From Bacillota bacterium (GTDB lineage Bacteria; Bacillota; SHA-98; UBA4971), in the NCBI GenBank assembly GCA_012842395.1, contig DUSX01000001.1:1-64000 (forward strand): a stretch of DNA of 64,000 nt. Reading direction: 5' to 3'. Every line of letters starts with the position of its first letter. Positions within the stretch are counted from its first letter, which is position 1. A program made the translations under genes and the position numbers. Below are positions 18,055 to 26,235 of the stretch, in pieces. A model generated the notes under the pieces. It made no database searches, was not told the origin of the DNA, and saw only the letters and a list, made by a program, of their open reading frames with translations.

Positions 18055-19119
18055 TTATCCTTTCGGCCACTGATCCTTAGGGATATTGCGGTAGACATCC
18101 TCTAGCTTGTGGAAACCACCTTTGACGATGACTTCATACAGGTTGTCTTTTGTAACAGGCACCACGTCTACAAAGATGGCATCCTGTTCAATACCCTTCT
18201 TCTCATTGACATACTTACCATTGATTTTGGAAGGACGCTTCCCCTGTGCTAGCTCCATGGCGGCCTCTATGGCAGTAGAGGCCAATATCCGTACATCCTT
18301 GAATATCGTTACGGTCTGAGTTCCTTCTGCGATTCTCTGACAAGCTACGAGGTCAGCATCCTGACCACAGGTGGGCACCTTACCGGCAAGCCCCTGTTCC
18401 TTGAGTGCCTGTACAGCACCGCCGGCCGTGCCATCATTGGAGCATATGATAGCATCTATCCGGTTACCATGGGCAGTAAGGGCGTTTTCCACATGCTTGA
18501 GGGCTTCCTCCGGGCTCCATGCGTCGCACCACTGCTCTCCCAATAGCTGAATATCTCCCCTATCGATCAGAGGCTGCAGCACTTGGAAATGGCCCTTGCG
18601 GACAAGATAGGCGTTGTCGTCTGTAGGAGAGCCACCTATCCAGAAATACCGGCCTTTGGGGACGCGCTCTACAACAGCCTTGGCCATCTCATAGCCGACT
18701 CTCACACTGTCGAAGGAAACGTATATAGCATGAGGATGGTAAATTGCGACATCATATGCAATGCAGGGAATGCCCTCTTTGGCCGCCATCTCGACACCGT
18801 TGGCTGCCACATCACTATTTCTAGCGATGATGATCAGGACATCAACACCCCGGGCAATCAAGTTTTCGATCTGGGAGTTCTGCACGAATTCATCGTTATT
18901 GGCATCGGTGAAGATGATGTCTGCCCCGAGTTTTTTCGCTTTCTCCTCCATGAGTACTTTCTCTCTTGCCCAGCGCTCCTCAGAAAGACTTCGGATAGAA
19001 ACCCCAATGGTCACCTTCTTGGCAGCAAACGCCGACCCGGTGTTGACCAACATCATTGAGAGCAAGAAGACGAGTGCCAAGCCACCAGTTACCAGTCGCA
19101 AACCTCGCCTAACCGTCAT
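18055..19119 (-). CDS. xylF: Xylose-type periplasmic/surface sugar-binding protein
   Basis: A 354-residue type I periplasmic binding protein. A signal peptide (RRGLRLVTGGLALVFLLSMM..GSAFAA) is followed by KKVTIGVSIRSLSEERWAREK, the XylF-type start of the mature domain, then DVLIIIARNSDVAANGVEMAAKEGIPCIAYD, the ribose/xylose-binding core, and CSNDGTAGGAVQALKEQGLAGKVPTCGQDAD. I start at ATG 19119 with GGGAGGGAAC upstream rather than at the longer frame. No lipobox cysteine follows the signal peptide, which fits a soluble periplasmic protein of a diderm. It feeds XylG-XylH. Substrate is xylose by family and neighbours. Confidence 0.92.
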   Translation of the reverse strand: MTVRRGLRLVTGGLALVFLLSMMLVNTGSAFAAKKVTIGVSIRSLSEERWAREKVLMEEKAKKLGADIIFTDANNDEFVQNSQIENLIARGVDVLIIIARNSDVAANGVEMAAKEGIPCIAYDVAIYHPHAIYVSFDSVRVGYEMAKAVVERVPKGRYFWIGGSPTDDNAYLVRKGHFQVLQPLIDRGDIQLLGEQWCDAWSPEEALKHVENALTAHGNRIDAIICSNDGTAGGAVQALKEQGLAGKVPTCGQDADLVACQRIAEGTQTVTIFKDVRILASTAIEAAMELAQGKRPSKINGKYVNEKKGIEQDAIFVDVVPVTKDNLYEVIVKGGFHKLEDVYRNIPKDQWPKG

Positions 19120-19561
19120 TCTTGTTCCCTCCCCATATTGGGATTTAGACTGACCGTTTTCTCCCACCGGAATGCTCACGACCACCACCTGACCATCTGG
19201 AAGCCGGCATGGACGACTCGTATGAAGGCGGCCTCACCTCCTTATCAGCCCGCACCTACCAGGCTGCAACAGCCACCCGTGAGAGTCTCCGAAGTTACCC
19301 AGGCCATCATAGGATACGTGGCACATCATGAGCTCTTTGACACACCGTCTCCGGGCTCAACGCTGCTTTGTGGGACAGTAGTGCTTTCGCTGCAGCTAAG
19401 TTCACGTTCCGCAACCCAATGCCGGTGTCTTGGCCTCGGCAGTTCTCGGTTTGCAGATCGTTCCCATCTATCGCAGTCGGGCCGGGAGCCGTTATCCCAT
19501 ATCCCACGAACTCCTAGGCATTCTCAGCGTTCTAGGATGCGCGCGCCCAAGAAACTGTGGC
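19120..19561. other. Intergenic region between isomerase and xylF genes
   Basis: A 442-bp gap. A 66-codon open frame on the minus strand (19307-19507) shows no family I recognise and no ribosome site, so I do not call it a gene; it could be debris. I see no clean operator of the XylR type here, and no terminator. Confidence 0.4.
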
Positions 19562-20638
19562 CTAGCACGTTCTTGCCCTCTCCACCTTACGCAGCCCGAC
19601 CAGTCTTTCCTCAAACTCCTTGTCAAGGCCGAGCGCCTCGAATACCAGCTCGTAGCACGTCACAGCGTCATTCCGGCACTGAGCCTCTCGCAGCCTCCCT
19701 GAGTCGATTCTCTCGGCCAGTGAACAGATGAACTCCCAGTGCAGAATGCTCCGGCGTACCGCCGCAACTTGGTCCTCAGTATAGGGGAAGAGGTCAAAGC
19801 CTATTCGTTCGCCATTCCTGCCATAACCCACACGTTGCAGCTCCTTGGCAGCCGCAAGAGTTTCAATAAACACGAGTGCTCCGACCATGTTGTCATCGTC
19901 GAACGTGCCCCAACCACTGTTGGCATGCTGATGCCCGAGAAGGCCTTCCTTTGCAAGTATCGCAACGTACTCAGCCAGGTTTTCCCCGTTCATGATCAAG
20001 TGCTGCCAGTCCATGTTCAACTGAAGGAGAGAGGTATTGTAACCCATCTCTCTCAGCTTGTTGACCACATATATGGCCATCCCCATATTGCGCATGAGGA
20101 TCTTCATTGCCGGCTCGCTATTCTTGTGCTCAAGAAACACCTTCACACCCTTCTGGGCTGCATAGTCAACGACTTCGCCAACTCCCTCCAGGAAATGCTG
20201 CCACAACTCATCGTACGCAGCCTGAAACGGGTAGTTATAGCCGTCGCCTCCTGGCCAGATTATGAAATGAGCACCAATGTCCGCCGCGAGATCAACGCCT
20301 GCCTTGGTGATTCGGATTACCTCCCTGCGTTTCGCAGGATCGGGATTTGTGAACGTTCCGAGAGCAAATCGCGGCTCTGAAAAGAGGCCCAGTGCGAGCG
20401 CGTAGATATCTTTCTCGCCAAGAGCGGCTTGGATTTGGGAGACATTCTGTTCGTTGAGCTCGCCGGGATAGTGGTACTCGAAACCGTCAACAAGATCGCC
20501 TAGCCCATCCACAGCGCGCCTGGTCTTGTCGACCATTGTCTCAGTAACCGCGTCAGGATGGTAGCCTCGGGGCATGAAGCGGGTCGCATTTCCTCCAAAG
20601 GCCCAAATTCCTACGCTGTTCTTGACCCTCGTGCCCAT
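19562..20638 (-). CDS. TIM-barrel sugar isomerase (xylose-isomerase-like)
   Basis: A 358-residue AP-endonuclease/xylose isomerase-like TIM barrel. Candidate metal ligands appear in order: the glutamate of VFLEHKNSEPAMK, the aspartate and histidine of LNMDWQHLIMNGE, the histidines of LGHQHANSGWG and the aspartate of IGFDLFPYTED. The sequence resembles the L-rhamnose/D-xylose isomerase-like group rather than classical XylA (GGREGY block absent). It starts at ATG 20638 with GGAGGCG upstream. Located between xylR and xylF, it most likely converts xylose to xylulose for XylB, replacing a classical XylA that is absent from the cluster. Substrate is inferred. Confidence 0.82.
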   Translation of the reverse strand: MGTRVKNSVGIWAFGGNATRFMPRGYHPDAVTETMVDKTRRAVDGLGDLVDGFEYHYPGELNEQNVSQIQAALGEKDIYALALGLFSEPRFALGTFTNPDPAKRREVIRITKAGVDLAADIGAHFIIWPGGDGYNYPFQAAYDELWQHFLEGVGEVVDYAAQKGVKVFLEHKNSEPAMKILMRNMGMAIYVVNKLREMGYNTSLLQLNMDWQHLIMNGENLAEYVAILAKEGLLGHQHANSGWGTFDDDNMVGALVFIETLAAAKELQRVGYGRNGERIGFDLFPYTEDQVAAVRRSILHWEFICSLAERIDSGRLREAQCRNDAVTCYELVFEALGLDKEFEERLVGLRKVERARTC

Positions 20639-20985
20639 ACCACAAACGCCTCCGTCCCATAGTTCTGTTCGCGAACCTCATCCGCAGACGTCAGACTTCA
20701 TGATTTGGACTGTGCGGTCTACGTGGCCCGGCTCCACCCCGTGCCGACGCGCCGTCCCCTCCCCAACGTCCACTGCCATTCCCCAAGTATGGCTTTACAA
20801 GTTCTCGTCTCCTTCTTGGTGGCAGCGGGGTTGCCGGTGCTTGCACGACGGGGCGCGGAGAATCCGGCTGTCTCTCGCGTGGAATTCAAACGAAGCGTGC
20901 CGCAAGTGCACCGTCCTCGGGGCGCAACACCGACAACCAGCATGACCTTGCCGCCGAAAAGCAGCACGAGTTCTTGGCGATATGC
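20639..20985. other. Intergenic region with palindrome upstream of the isomerase gene
   Basis: This gap on the 5' side of the isomerase gene contains a 10-bp palindrome, GTTCGCGAAC at 20667-20676, 29 bp from the start codon, a possible operator. It also contains one copy of a dispersed repeat (20816-20885). No gene is seen. Confidence 0.5.
20816..20885 (+). repeat. Dispersed ~70-bp repeat, copy 1
   Basis: This copy shares the core GTTGCCGGTGCTTGCACGAC, then GGGGCGCGGAG, then a CGGCTGTCTC block with the second copy at 30381-30450; identity is about 85 percent by eye over 70 bp. The 3' part can fold with imperfect GAATCC/GGAATTC arms. Both copies lie in the gap between a ROK-family regulator gene and a TIM-barrel isomerase gene. 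Orientation relative to those genes differs, so it looks like a mobile or extragenic palindromic-type repeat rather than an operator. Confidence 0.75.
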
Positions 20986-22386
20986 TCAAAACGTTATCCT
21001 CGGCAAACTAAGAAAGTCGCTCAAAACAAGCGATACCCCCCCGATTGCGCACGCATCGGAGCCAAGCATGGCAGGCACAATCCTGACACCCCTAACAAGC
21101 TGAGACAGCCCCCGAGCCTGCATCTCCTTAGCGGCTTCGTCGAGTACCCATCGACCGCACTGCCCGATAGTGTTTCCGATGATAAGAACCTCAGGGTTGA
21201 ACGCATTCACCAGGCCTGCAATTCCTATTCCGAGATACCGTCCTGTCTCCCTGAGCACACGCTGCGCTGCGGGATCGCCTCGTTCGCACGCTTCCACCAC
21301 TAAGCTCACAGACAGCCACGCGCTTACGGCCCCCATGTCTCCTGAGATGTCGTTCGCTGTGGCACATTGCCTCGCTATGTCCGCTTCATCTTCGGCACCG
21401 GTTGCGCCAGCGCTGTCCGCGCCGAACCCAGAGTCACCCGCAGTGGCAGCAGAAGTATCTCGGGTACCAGCCTGGCGGCACTTTGTCTCAAGCAGTTCCC
21501 GGAGTATCGCTGCTTCGCCGCGTTCCACCGCTTCTCTGGCCCGGCGCAACGTGGCGAGCTCTGACGCGAATGTCTCCCAGCAGCCCCGGTTCCCGCAACC
21601 ACAAACAGGCCCGTCCGGGTCAATGGTGAAGTGTCCGAGCTCTCCCGCGTAACCCGTGGCACCACGATAGAGCTCTCCGTTCAGAACTATCCCTGCTCCG
21701 AGGCCGATACCTACGCTCAGGTAGACCATGTGGCGTATCCCTTGGCCCGCCCCAAACCATTTCTCGCCGAGCGCACCCACATTGGCCTCGTTGTCCACAT
21801 ACACCGGGACATCGAACCGATCTTGCAGTATGTCTCTGAGGGGCACGTTTTTCCACCTGAGGTTTGGAGCGAACTTGAGAACGCCGTGCCCCGTTTCCAC
21901 TAGCCCAGGGACGCCGACACCTACACCCAGAAGGCCACGGGGTGTTGCTGGGGCTGAGACCACGATATCGGCGATCCCGTCCAGCATCGCCTCAATGATC
22001 CGCTTCTCTCCCATGTCCGGCCTGATGCTCAGTCTCTTGCGAGCGAGCACCTGCGCCCTCAGATCGGCAAGGATGATCAAAATGTAATTGACACCGAGAT
22101 CGACCCCGACGATTACGCCAGCCCCGCCGTTGAGTTGCAGCATTATGGGCTTGCGGCCCATGGCCGAAGTGCCAGTGCCTATCTCCTTCACCAAGCTGTC
22201 GCGGATAAGCTCGTCCACCAGCGACGACACCGTGCCCCGGGTCAACCCCGACACCCGCGCGATCTCAGCCCGTGAGATGGGCGCATGCCTCCATATTATG
22301 TTGAGGATGACCGCTTTGTTGAGCTCCTTTACAAGGTCCTGATTCCCTCTTGTGGGGCCTGTTTCTTCACCGAACGCCGTGTTTAT
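20986..22386 (-). CDS. xylR: ROK-family xylose repressor
   Basis: About 466 residues. The N-terminal winged helix is encoded from near 22350 (VKELNKAVILNIIWRHAPI, then SRAEIARVSGLTRGTVSSLVDEL), followed by a ROK sugar-binding domain (VGVDLGVNYILIILADL, GLVETGHG, VDNEANVGALGEKWFG) and the zinc site CGCGNRGCWE. No ATG, GTG or TTG exists in frame upstream of the helix-turn-helix before a stop; the first standard codon (GTG 22254) would delete most of the DNA-binding helix. I extend to ATA 22386, which follows AGGAAAGGAAAG; ATT 22398 is an alternative, as is a sequence error. Residues about 270-350 contain a long insertion rich in Ala, Asp and Gly. A XylR-type operator lies immediately upstream. 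Confidence 0.88.
   Translation of the reverse strand: MNTAFGEETGPTRGNQDLVKELNKAVILNIIWRHAPISRAEIARVSGLTRGTVSSLVDELIRDSLVKEIGTGTSAMGRKPIMLQLNGGAGVIVGVDLGVNYILIILADLRAQVLARKRLSIRPDMGEKRIIEAMLDGIADIVVSAPATPRGLLGVGVGVPGLVETGHGVLKFAPNLRWKNVPLRDILQDRFDVPVYVDNEANVGALGEKWFGAGQGIRHMVYLSVGIGLGAGIVLNGELYRGATGYAGELGHFTIDPDGPVCGCGNRGCWETFASELATLRRAREAVERGEAAILRELLETKCRQAGTRDTSAATAGDSGFGADSAGATGAEDEADIARQCATANDISGDMGAVSAWLSVSLVVEACERGDPAAQRVLRETGRYLGIGIAGLVNAFNPEVLIIGNTIGQCGRWVLDEAAKEMQARGLSQLVRGVRIVPAMLGSDACAIGGVSLVLSDFLSLPRITF
22384..22386 (-). promoter_or_regulatory. Unusual start-codon candidate and ribosome site of xylR
   Basis: The codon ATA follows the purine-rich AGGAAAGGAAAG on the minus strand. 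It is the best placed start for a full XylR helix-turn-helix, but is non-canonical. A 12-codon frame beginning ATG behind GGGAGGGA (MTAESLGIEQTN) ends in TAG exactly at this ribosome site, in another frame, suggesting translational coupling. Confidence 0.35.
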
Positions 22387-22402
22387 CTTTCCTTTCCTAA
22401 TT

Positions 22403-22423
22403 AGTTTGTTCGATGCCCAAACT
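22403..22423 (-). promoter_or_regulatory. XylR operator
   Basis: A perfect inverted repeat AGTTTG-N9-CAAACT, with the left half extended to TTAGTTTGTT, at 22401-22423. This is the arrangement known for Bacillus XylR operators (TTAGTTTGTT half site, nine-base centre). It sits 17 bp upstream of the proposed xylR start, fitting autoregulation, and supports both the regulator's identity and xylose as the effector. I found no second copy before the isomerase, xylF or xylB genes. Confidence 0.85.
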
Positions 22424-23135
22424 TTCTGCTGTCATAATTCGCTGTCCCTCCCACAATTCCTTCTTTCCCTCCATACATTTTTGCGATTTTCCGGCAACAC
22501 GGAGAAAAACCGCCCATTGCTCACAGGACTCCTGAACGGCTGTCAAGCCTACCTGTCTTGCCCAGCACCCGTCTTGAGCCGATGAGCTCGCGCCCGACGT
22601 TCCTGGGAGCCCAGGATTGCGACTGTTTGCATAGTGGGTGGTAAGACTTGGTCTCTCGTACACGGGGCCAATCTCGCCAAGCGCCCTCGGGAATACCGAG
22701 CCCAGAGACAGCATTGGTAGCCCGCTCGGGAATGTGCGGACCGTCGTCATTGCTTCAGGCCTTCCGGCCCATCGGCCCTCTGGCATTGCCTACACCGCAG
22801 ACCGACAGACGTGTAGACCGGCAAGCTCAAAGCTGAACTCATGCGCGTCAACGGGCCCAGGACAAGCACTTGAAGCCTGACAGGAGCGGTAGTTGGCCAC
22901 ATTTCGGCCTGGCCGTTCATGACTTCGAGGTTTGTCGTTTATGCATGAGTTCGTTGAGCATCTCGCGGGACCGCCCGGATGGTGCCCGAAACTTCGACGT
23001 TCTCGGTACGCCCGTGCAGGAATGCTTGGTGTAGTGTGCGAATTCATAGTTCCAGGGATGGGACGGCGCCTGCTCCCGAGGGCCCGCGCCATCCTCGCCA
23101 GAGCGTCCTAAAGCTTTCCGAGGAGGTCCTCTCTT
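22424..23135. other. Intergenic region between divergent xylR and pgmB
   Basis: About 700 bp. On the minus strand TTGCCG (16-bp spacer) TATGGA near 22480-22505 could be a weak promoter for xylR. A 129-codon minus frame ends in the MTAESLGIEQTN peptide, but its body has no recognised homology. The remainder up to the pgmB ribosome site (GAGGAGGT) shows nothing I can assign. Confidence 0.35.
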
Positions 23136-23843
23136 GTGACAGCGTCGGCGTCGAACCCTGCTCCAACGGTTGAAGCAGCCATATTTGATCTGGATGGCGT
23201 TGTGGTGGACACAGCGAAGTACCACTACCTGGCATGGAAGCGCCTCGCGAATGAGCTCGGATTCGACTTCTCGCCCGAAGACAACGAGAGGCTCAAAGGT
23301 GTCAGCAGGATGAGGTCTCTCGAAATCCTGCTTGAAATCGGCGGTCTCACTCTGGACGAAAGGGAAAAAGTCGAGCTAGCCGAGAAGAAGAACCGCTGGT
23401 ACGTGGAATACATAAGCAGGCTCTCGCCCTCGGAGATCTTGCCCGGGGCTTCCGAGTTCATCTGTGGCCTGAGAAGACTGGGGGTAAAAACCGCCTTGGC
23501 TTCGGCCAGCAAGAACGCGCCCATCATCCTCAAGGGTCTCGGCATCGAAGCGCTCTTTGACACGGTCGTGGACGGCAACACCGCGTCCAAAGCCAAGCCC
23601 GACCCCGAGGTCTTCTTGCTGGCCGCCGCGCGACTCGACGCTGACCCGCGCCGATGCGTGGTGTTCGAGGACGCAGAAGCCGGCATCGAGGCCGCCCACA
23701 GAGCGGGGATGTTCGCTGTGGGGGTAGGCAAGCCGGACGTTCTCTGCCAAGCAGACCACGTGATCCCGGGGTTCGCTGGGCTGGATCCGGCGGCGATCAT
23801 CGAACTTGCATCGCGGCGTCACGCCCACCGCGAGTCGTGGTAA
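23136..23843 (+). CDS. pgmB: Beta-phosphoglucomutase-like HAD hydrolase
   Basis: A 235-residue HAD-superfamily protein with the beta-phosphoglucomutase layout. FDLDGVVVDT carries the nucleophile aspartate and the general acid two residues later. A helical cap follows with RLKGVSRMRSLEILL (the substrate-specific RLKG-SRxxSL block of beta-PGM), then ALASASKNAP (motif II), KAKPDPEVF (motif III) and VVFEDAEAGIEAA (motif IV). It interconverts beta-glucose 1-phosphate and glucose 6-phosphate downstream of disaccharide phosphorylases. GTG start behind CGAGGAGGTCC. No phosphorylase is adjacent; the nearby GH and ABC sugar genes are the likely context. Confidence 0.9.
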   Translation: MTASASNPAPTVEAAIFDLDGVVVDTAKYHYLAWKRLANELGFDFSPEDNERLKGVSRMRSLEILLEIGGLTLDEREKVELAEKKNRWYVEYISRLSPSEILPGASEFICGLRRLGVKTALASASKNAPIILKGLGIEALFDTVVDGNTASKAKPDPEVFLLAAARLDADPRRCVVFEDAEAGIEAAHRAGMFAVGVGKPDVLCQADHVIPGFAGLDPAAIIELASRRHAHRESW

Positions 23844-23955
23844 GCCAGATGCGGGATGCAGTCGCGGCCGCCCGCCTCGCCGGGATCGCGGAGGAAACCG
23901 GCCCGCTTGCGGCGCGCCCCGTTCGAATAGGATCGGCGCTGGTCTCGGGCCGCTT

Positions 23956-24903
23956 TCAGAATTTGGGCTCCTTCAGGGCGCGCCGACGCAGGAATATCCA
24001 AAGCGCTACCAGCGCCCAGGGCACGGAGGCGATGACGCCGACCGGCATGGGTCCTAGTAGTGGGTTCGAGTTGCCTCTCGCAAACAGCGCCCCGATTCCT
24101 GCTATCCCGTTTATCGCGCCGTGTCCGATAACGGCGGGCCAGACGTTCCCGGCGCGGAGCGTCAACCATCCCAGGAACGTCCCCACCACGAGGGTAAACC
24201 ACACCATTGCCAGCATCCCGAGCCAGGGCGCGCCGCGGTAGCTCAAACCGTAGTTGTGCCCCATCGCAATCACGGGCCAGTGCCAGACACCCCAGATGAG
24301 GCCCATGAGAAAGAGCGCCTTTCTGCCACCGAGCGGCATCAGCTTGGGCTGCAGGTACGCGCGCCAGCCGAACTCCTCACCGAACGTGAAGAGACCGTTG
24401 ATGACAGGCGCTATGATTATCGCTTGAATCGTCTGGATCACCACGAAGGCCCAGGGGCTGAGGGGCACGGGGTGCCCGGATACGCTCTCAGCCTCTTGAA
24501 GAATCGCCTTGACCGCGGAAAGGGATCGGTCGAAGTAACCGGGAAAGAGCACGAAAAAGAGAGCGGCCCCAAGCAAGGTGAGGACGCCCGGACCCACCCA
24601 CGCCGCTACCCAGTAGGGCCATGATCGCCTAAAGTGGGGCATCAGAGACGTGTCTTTCCAGCCCTCGCGCGTGAGCGCACGGGTCAATATGTGCGCGACG
24701 GCTGGCGCCCACATGTAGCCAGTCGAAAGAAGCACCACCGCAAGGGTGAATGGGGTGCCCGTTATAAGCTGCGGGCTGTTGTAGAGACCGCCCGTGAGGT
24801 AGATCACGAGCGCGACAGCCCAGGCTATCCCGAACGAGAACGCCAGGTAGATCGCAATCCGCCTTGTGTCGAGTCTCCCTCCGTCGCGCGCCACTCCAGT
24901 CAT
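23956..24903 (-). CDS. CPBP-family intramembrane glutamic protease
   Basis: A 315-residue integral membrane protein with about eight helices. The CPBP (CAAX protease/bacteriocin-processing) motifs are all visible: FGEEFGWRAYL (paired glutamates plus arginine), GLIWGVWHWPVI (second histidine motif) and VIGHGAINGIAG (HxxxN). Homologues cleave membrane substrates or process peptides; the bacterial substrate here is unknown. I start at ATG 24903 because a GAGGGGGCGG site precedes it; an in-frame start 13 codons upstream is less likely. It converges on pgmB with a 112-bp gap and is not obviously part of a sugar operon. Confidence 0.9.
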   Translation of the reverse strand: MTGVARDGGRLDTRRIAIYLAFSFGIAWAVALVIYLTGGLYNSPQLITGTPFTLAVVLLSTGYMWAPAVAHILTRALTREGWKDTSLMPHFRRSWPYWVAAWVGPGVLTLLGAALFFVLFPGYFDRSLSAVKAILQEAESVSGHPVPLSPWAFVVIQTIQAIIIAPVINGLFTFGEEFGWRAYLQPKLMPLGGRKALFLMGLIWGVWHWPVIAMGHNYGLSYRGAPWLGMLAMVWFTLVVGTFLGWLTLRAGNVWPAVIGHGAINGIAGIGALFARGNSNPLLGPMPVGVIASVPWALVALWIFLRRRALKEPKF

Positions 24904-25308
24904 CTCCCTACCGCCCCCTCGGTCCTTCCATCGTGGCCCCATCTGTCATCCTATCATCCGGTCTGTCCCAGCTCGTGCCCGGAGGTTTCGCGCCGTGGCC
25001 GCTGCACCCGCATGCCGGTCCGCCTCGCCATCCCTCCGCCCAGCCTCGTCCGCCGACACATGCGCCCTGCGCATGCGCCCTGCGCATGCGTCGCCCGGGC
25101 GTGTTCGCGCCCGGGCATCCGTTCCTGGGAGTTCGCCGCATTTGTCGCTGTTCCTTCATTATTAGTTGCTTCCGGTAATTGCTTTCGATTCGTAATTGCC
25201 TCCTGTTCTTCGCCGCGTCCGCCCGGCTCCTCCCTGGATCACCGTAGCCGTGGTGGTTGTTTGCGCCGTCCCATCCTTTCTCACTCTCTCCCGCGCCCTT
25301 CACGCTCC
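24904..25308. other. Intergenic region with tandem repeat and hairpin
   Basis: The gap between the protease gene and the end of the MalEFG-type operon. It contains a 13-bp tandem repeat (TGCGCCCTGCGCA, two copies plus four bases, 25061-25090). A perfect 9-bp hairpin GCCCGGGCG-N6-CGCCCGGGC follows at 25093-25116. The hairpin lies downstream of the operon's last gene and could help end transcription, though no T-tract follows. No gene is seen. Confidence 0.6.
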
Positions 25309-26235
25309 TCAGCCCTTTACCGCCCCCGCGGTCAGCCCTTTGATGAACTGCTGAGACATGAGGAGGTAAAGAACCAGCAGCGGGACGCTTGCGAGGAGCA
25401 TGCCTGCGAACACCACGCCCCAGTCCGTCTCGTATTGCCCGAAGAACACCGTCATCCCGAGGGGGATCGTCTTCAAGGAGTCGCTCCGCAGGAAAATCAG
25501 GGGGAAGAAGAAGTCGTTCCACAGAGGAACGAAATTGATCAGCACCACTGTGGCAAGCGCGGGCCTCACCAGGCGCAGCATGACCCTGTAAAACACCTGG
25601 AATTCCGTGCAGCCATCGATCCTTGCGGCGAACTCGAGCTCTTGTGGGAGCGCGCGAAAAAAGCCGGTGAGGATGAAGACCGACATCGGCATGCCGCTCG
25701 CCACGTACGTCAACACGAGCGAGCAATGGGTGTCCAGGAGGCCGAGATCCCTCATGAGCAGGAAAAGCGGGAGCACACCGAGGCGGATGGGCACCATCAA
25801 CCCTACCAGAAAGTAGACGTAGAGAGCGGCGTTCCCCCTGAATCGATAGCGGGCAAGCGCGTAAGCAGCGAGAGAGGCAATGCATGCGATGAGCGTAACC
25901 GACGTGCCCGTGACCAGGAGGCTGTTCTTCATGTAGACCGGGAATTCGGCCCGTTGCCACACAACGGCGAAGTTGGCCAGGCTCCACCTGGACGGCAGCG
26001 CAAAGGGCGCAAAGAAGATCTCCCTGGTTGTCTTGAACGCCGTGATGACCATGAGGAAGAGAGGGTATGACACCACGAGCGCGTACAGGCCCATGAAGCT
26101 GTGCAAGGCCCACAACCCGAGCCCCTGCGCCTTGGAGGCTTTGAACGGTTTGGGTGTCCCGGATGCTTTAGCTGCTTTAGGTGCTTTAGATGCTTTGGAT
26201 GAGTCCGCCGCTGCGGTCGGCGCGTTCACGGTCAC
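25309..26235 (-). CDS. Carbohydrate ABC transporter permease (MalG type)
   Basis: A 308-residue permease with six membrane helices and the EAA coupling loop ELEFAARIDGCTEFQVFYRVMLRLVRPAL (split here across the cytoplasmic loop). The C-terminal QQFIKGLTAGAVKG is typical of the MalG/UgpE class. GTG 26235 overlaps the stop of the MalF-type gene by four bases and follows AGGAGGTG, so the two are translationally coupled. Residues about 5-35 are an unusual Lys/Ala/Ser tail made of KAxKAS-like repeats, reflecting a 9-bp DNA tandem repeat at 26162-26200. Substrate unknown. Confidence 0.92.
   Translation of the reverse strand: MTVNAPTAAADSSKASKAPKAAKASGTPKPFKASKAQGLGLWALHSFMGLYALVVSYPLFLMVITAFKTTREIFFAPFALPSRWSLANFAVVWQRAEFPVYMKNSLLVTGTSVTLIACIASLAAYALARYRFRGNAALYVYFLVGLMVPIRLGVLPLFLLMRDLGLLDTHCSLVLTYVASGMPMSVFILTGFFRALPQELEFAARIDGCTEFQVFYRVMLRLVRPALATVVLINFVPLWNDFFFPLIFLRSDSLKTIPLGMTVFFGQYETDWGVVFAGMLLASVPLLVLYLLMSQQFIKGLTAGAVKG
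26162..26200 (-). repeat. 9-bp tandem repeat inside the MalG-type gene
   Basis: Four degenerate copies of a nonamer (GATGCTTTA, GCTGCTTTA, GGTGCTTTA, GATGCTTTG on the plus strand) encode the Lys-Ala/Ser repeats in the cytoplasmic N-terminus of the permease. In-frame slippage here would alter tail length without breaking the protein. Confidence 0.75.

Noticed and set aside
24634-26113. Long open frames on both strands (478 and 401 codons) over the protease start and MalG-type gene
   Set aside because: They overlap well-supported genes and have biased composition typical of shadow frames.
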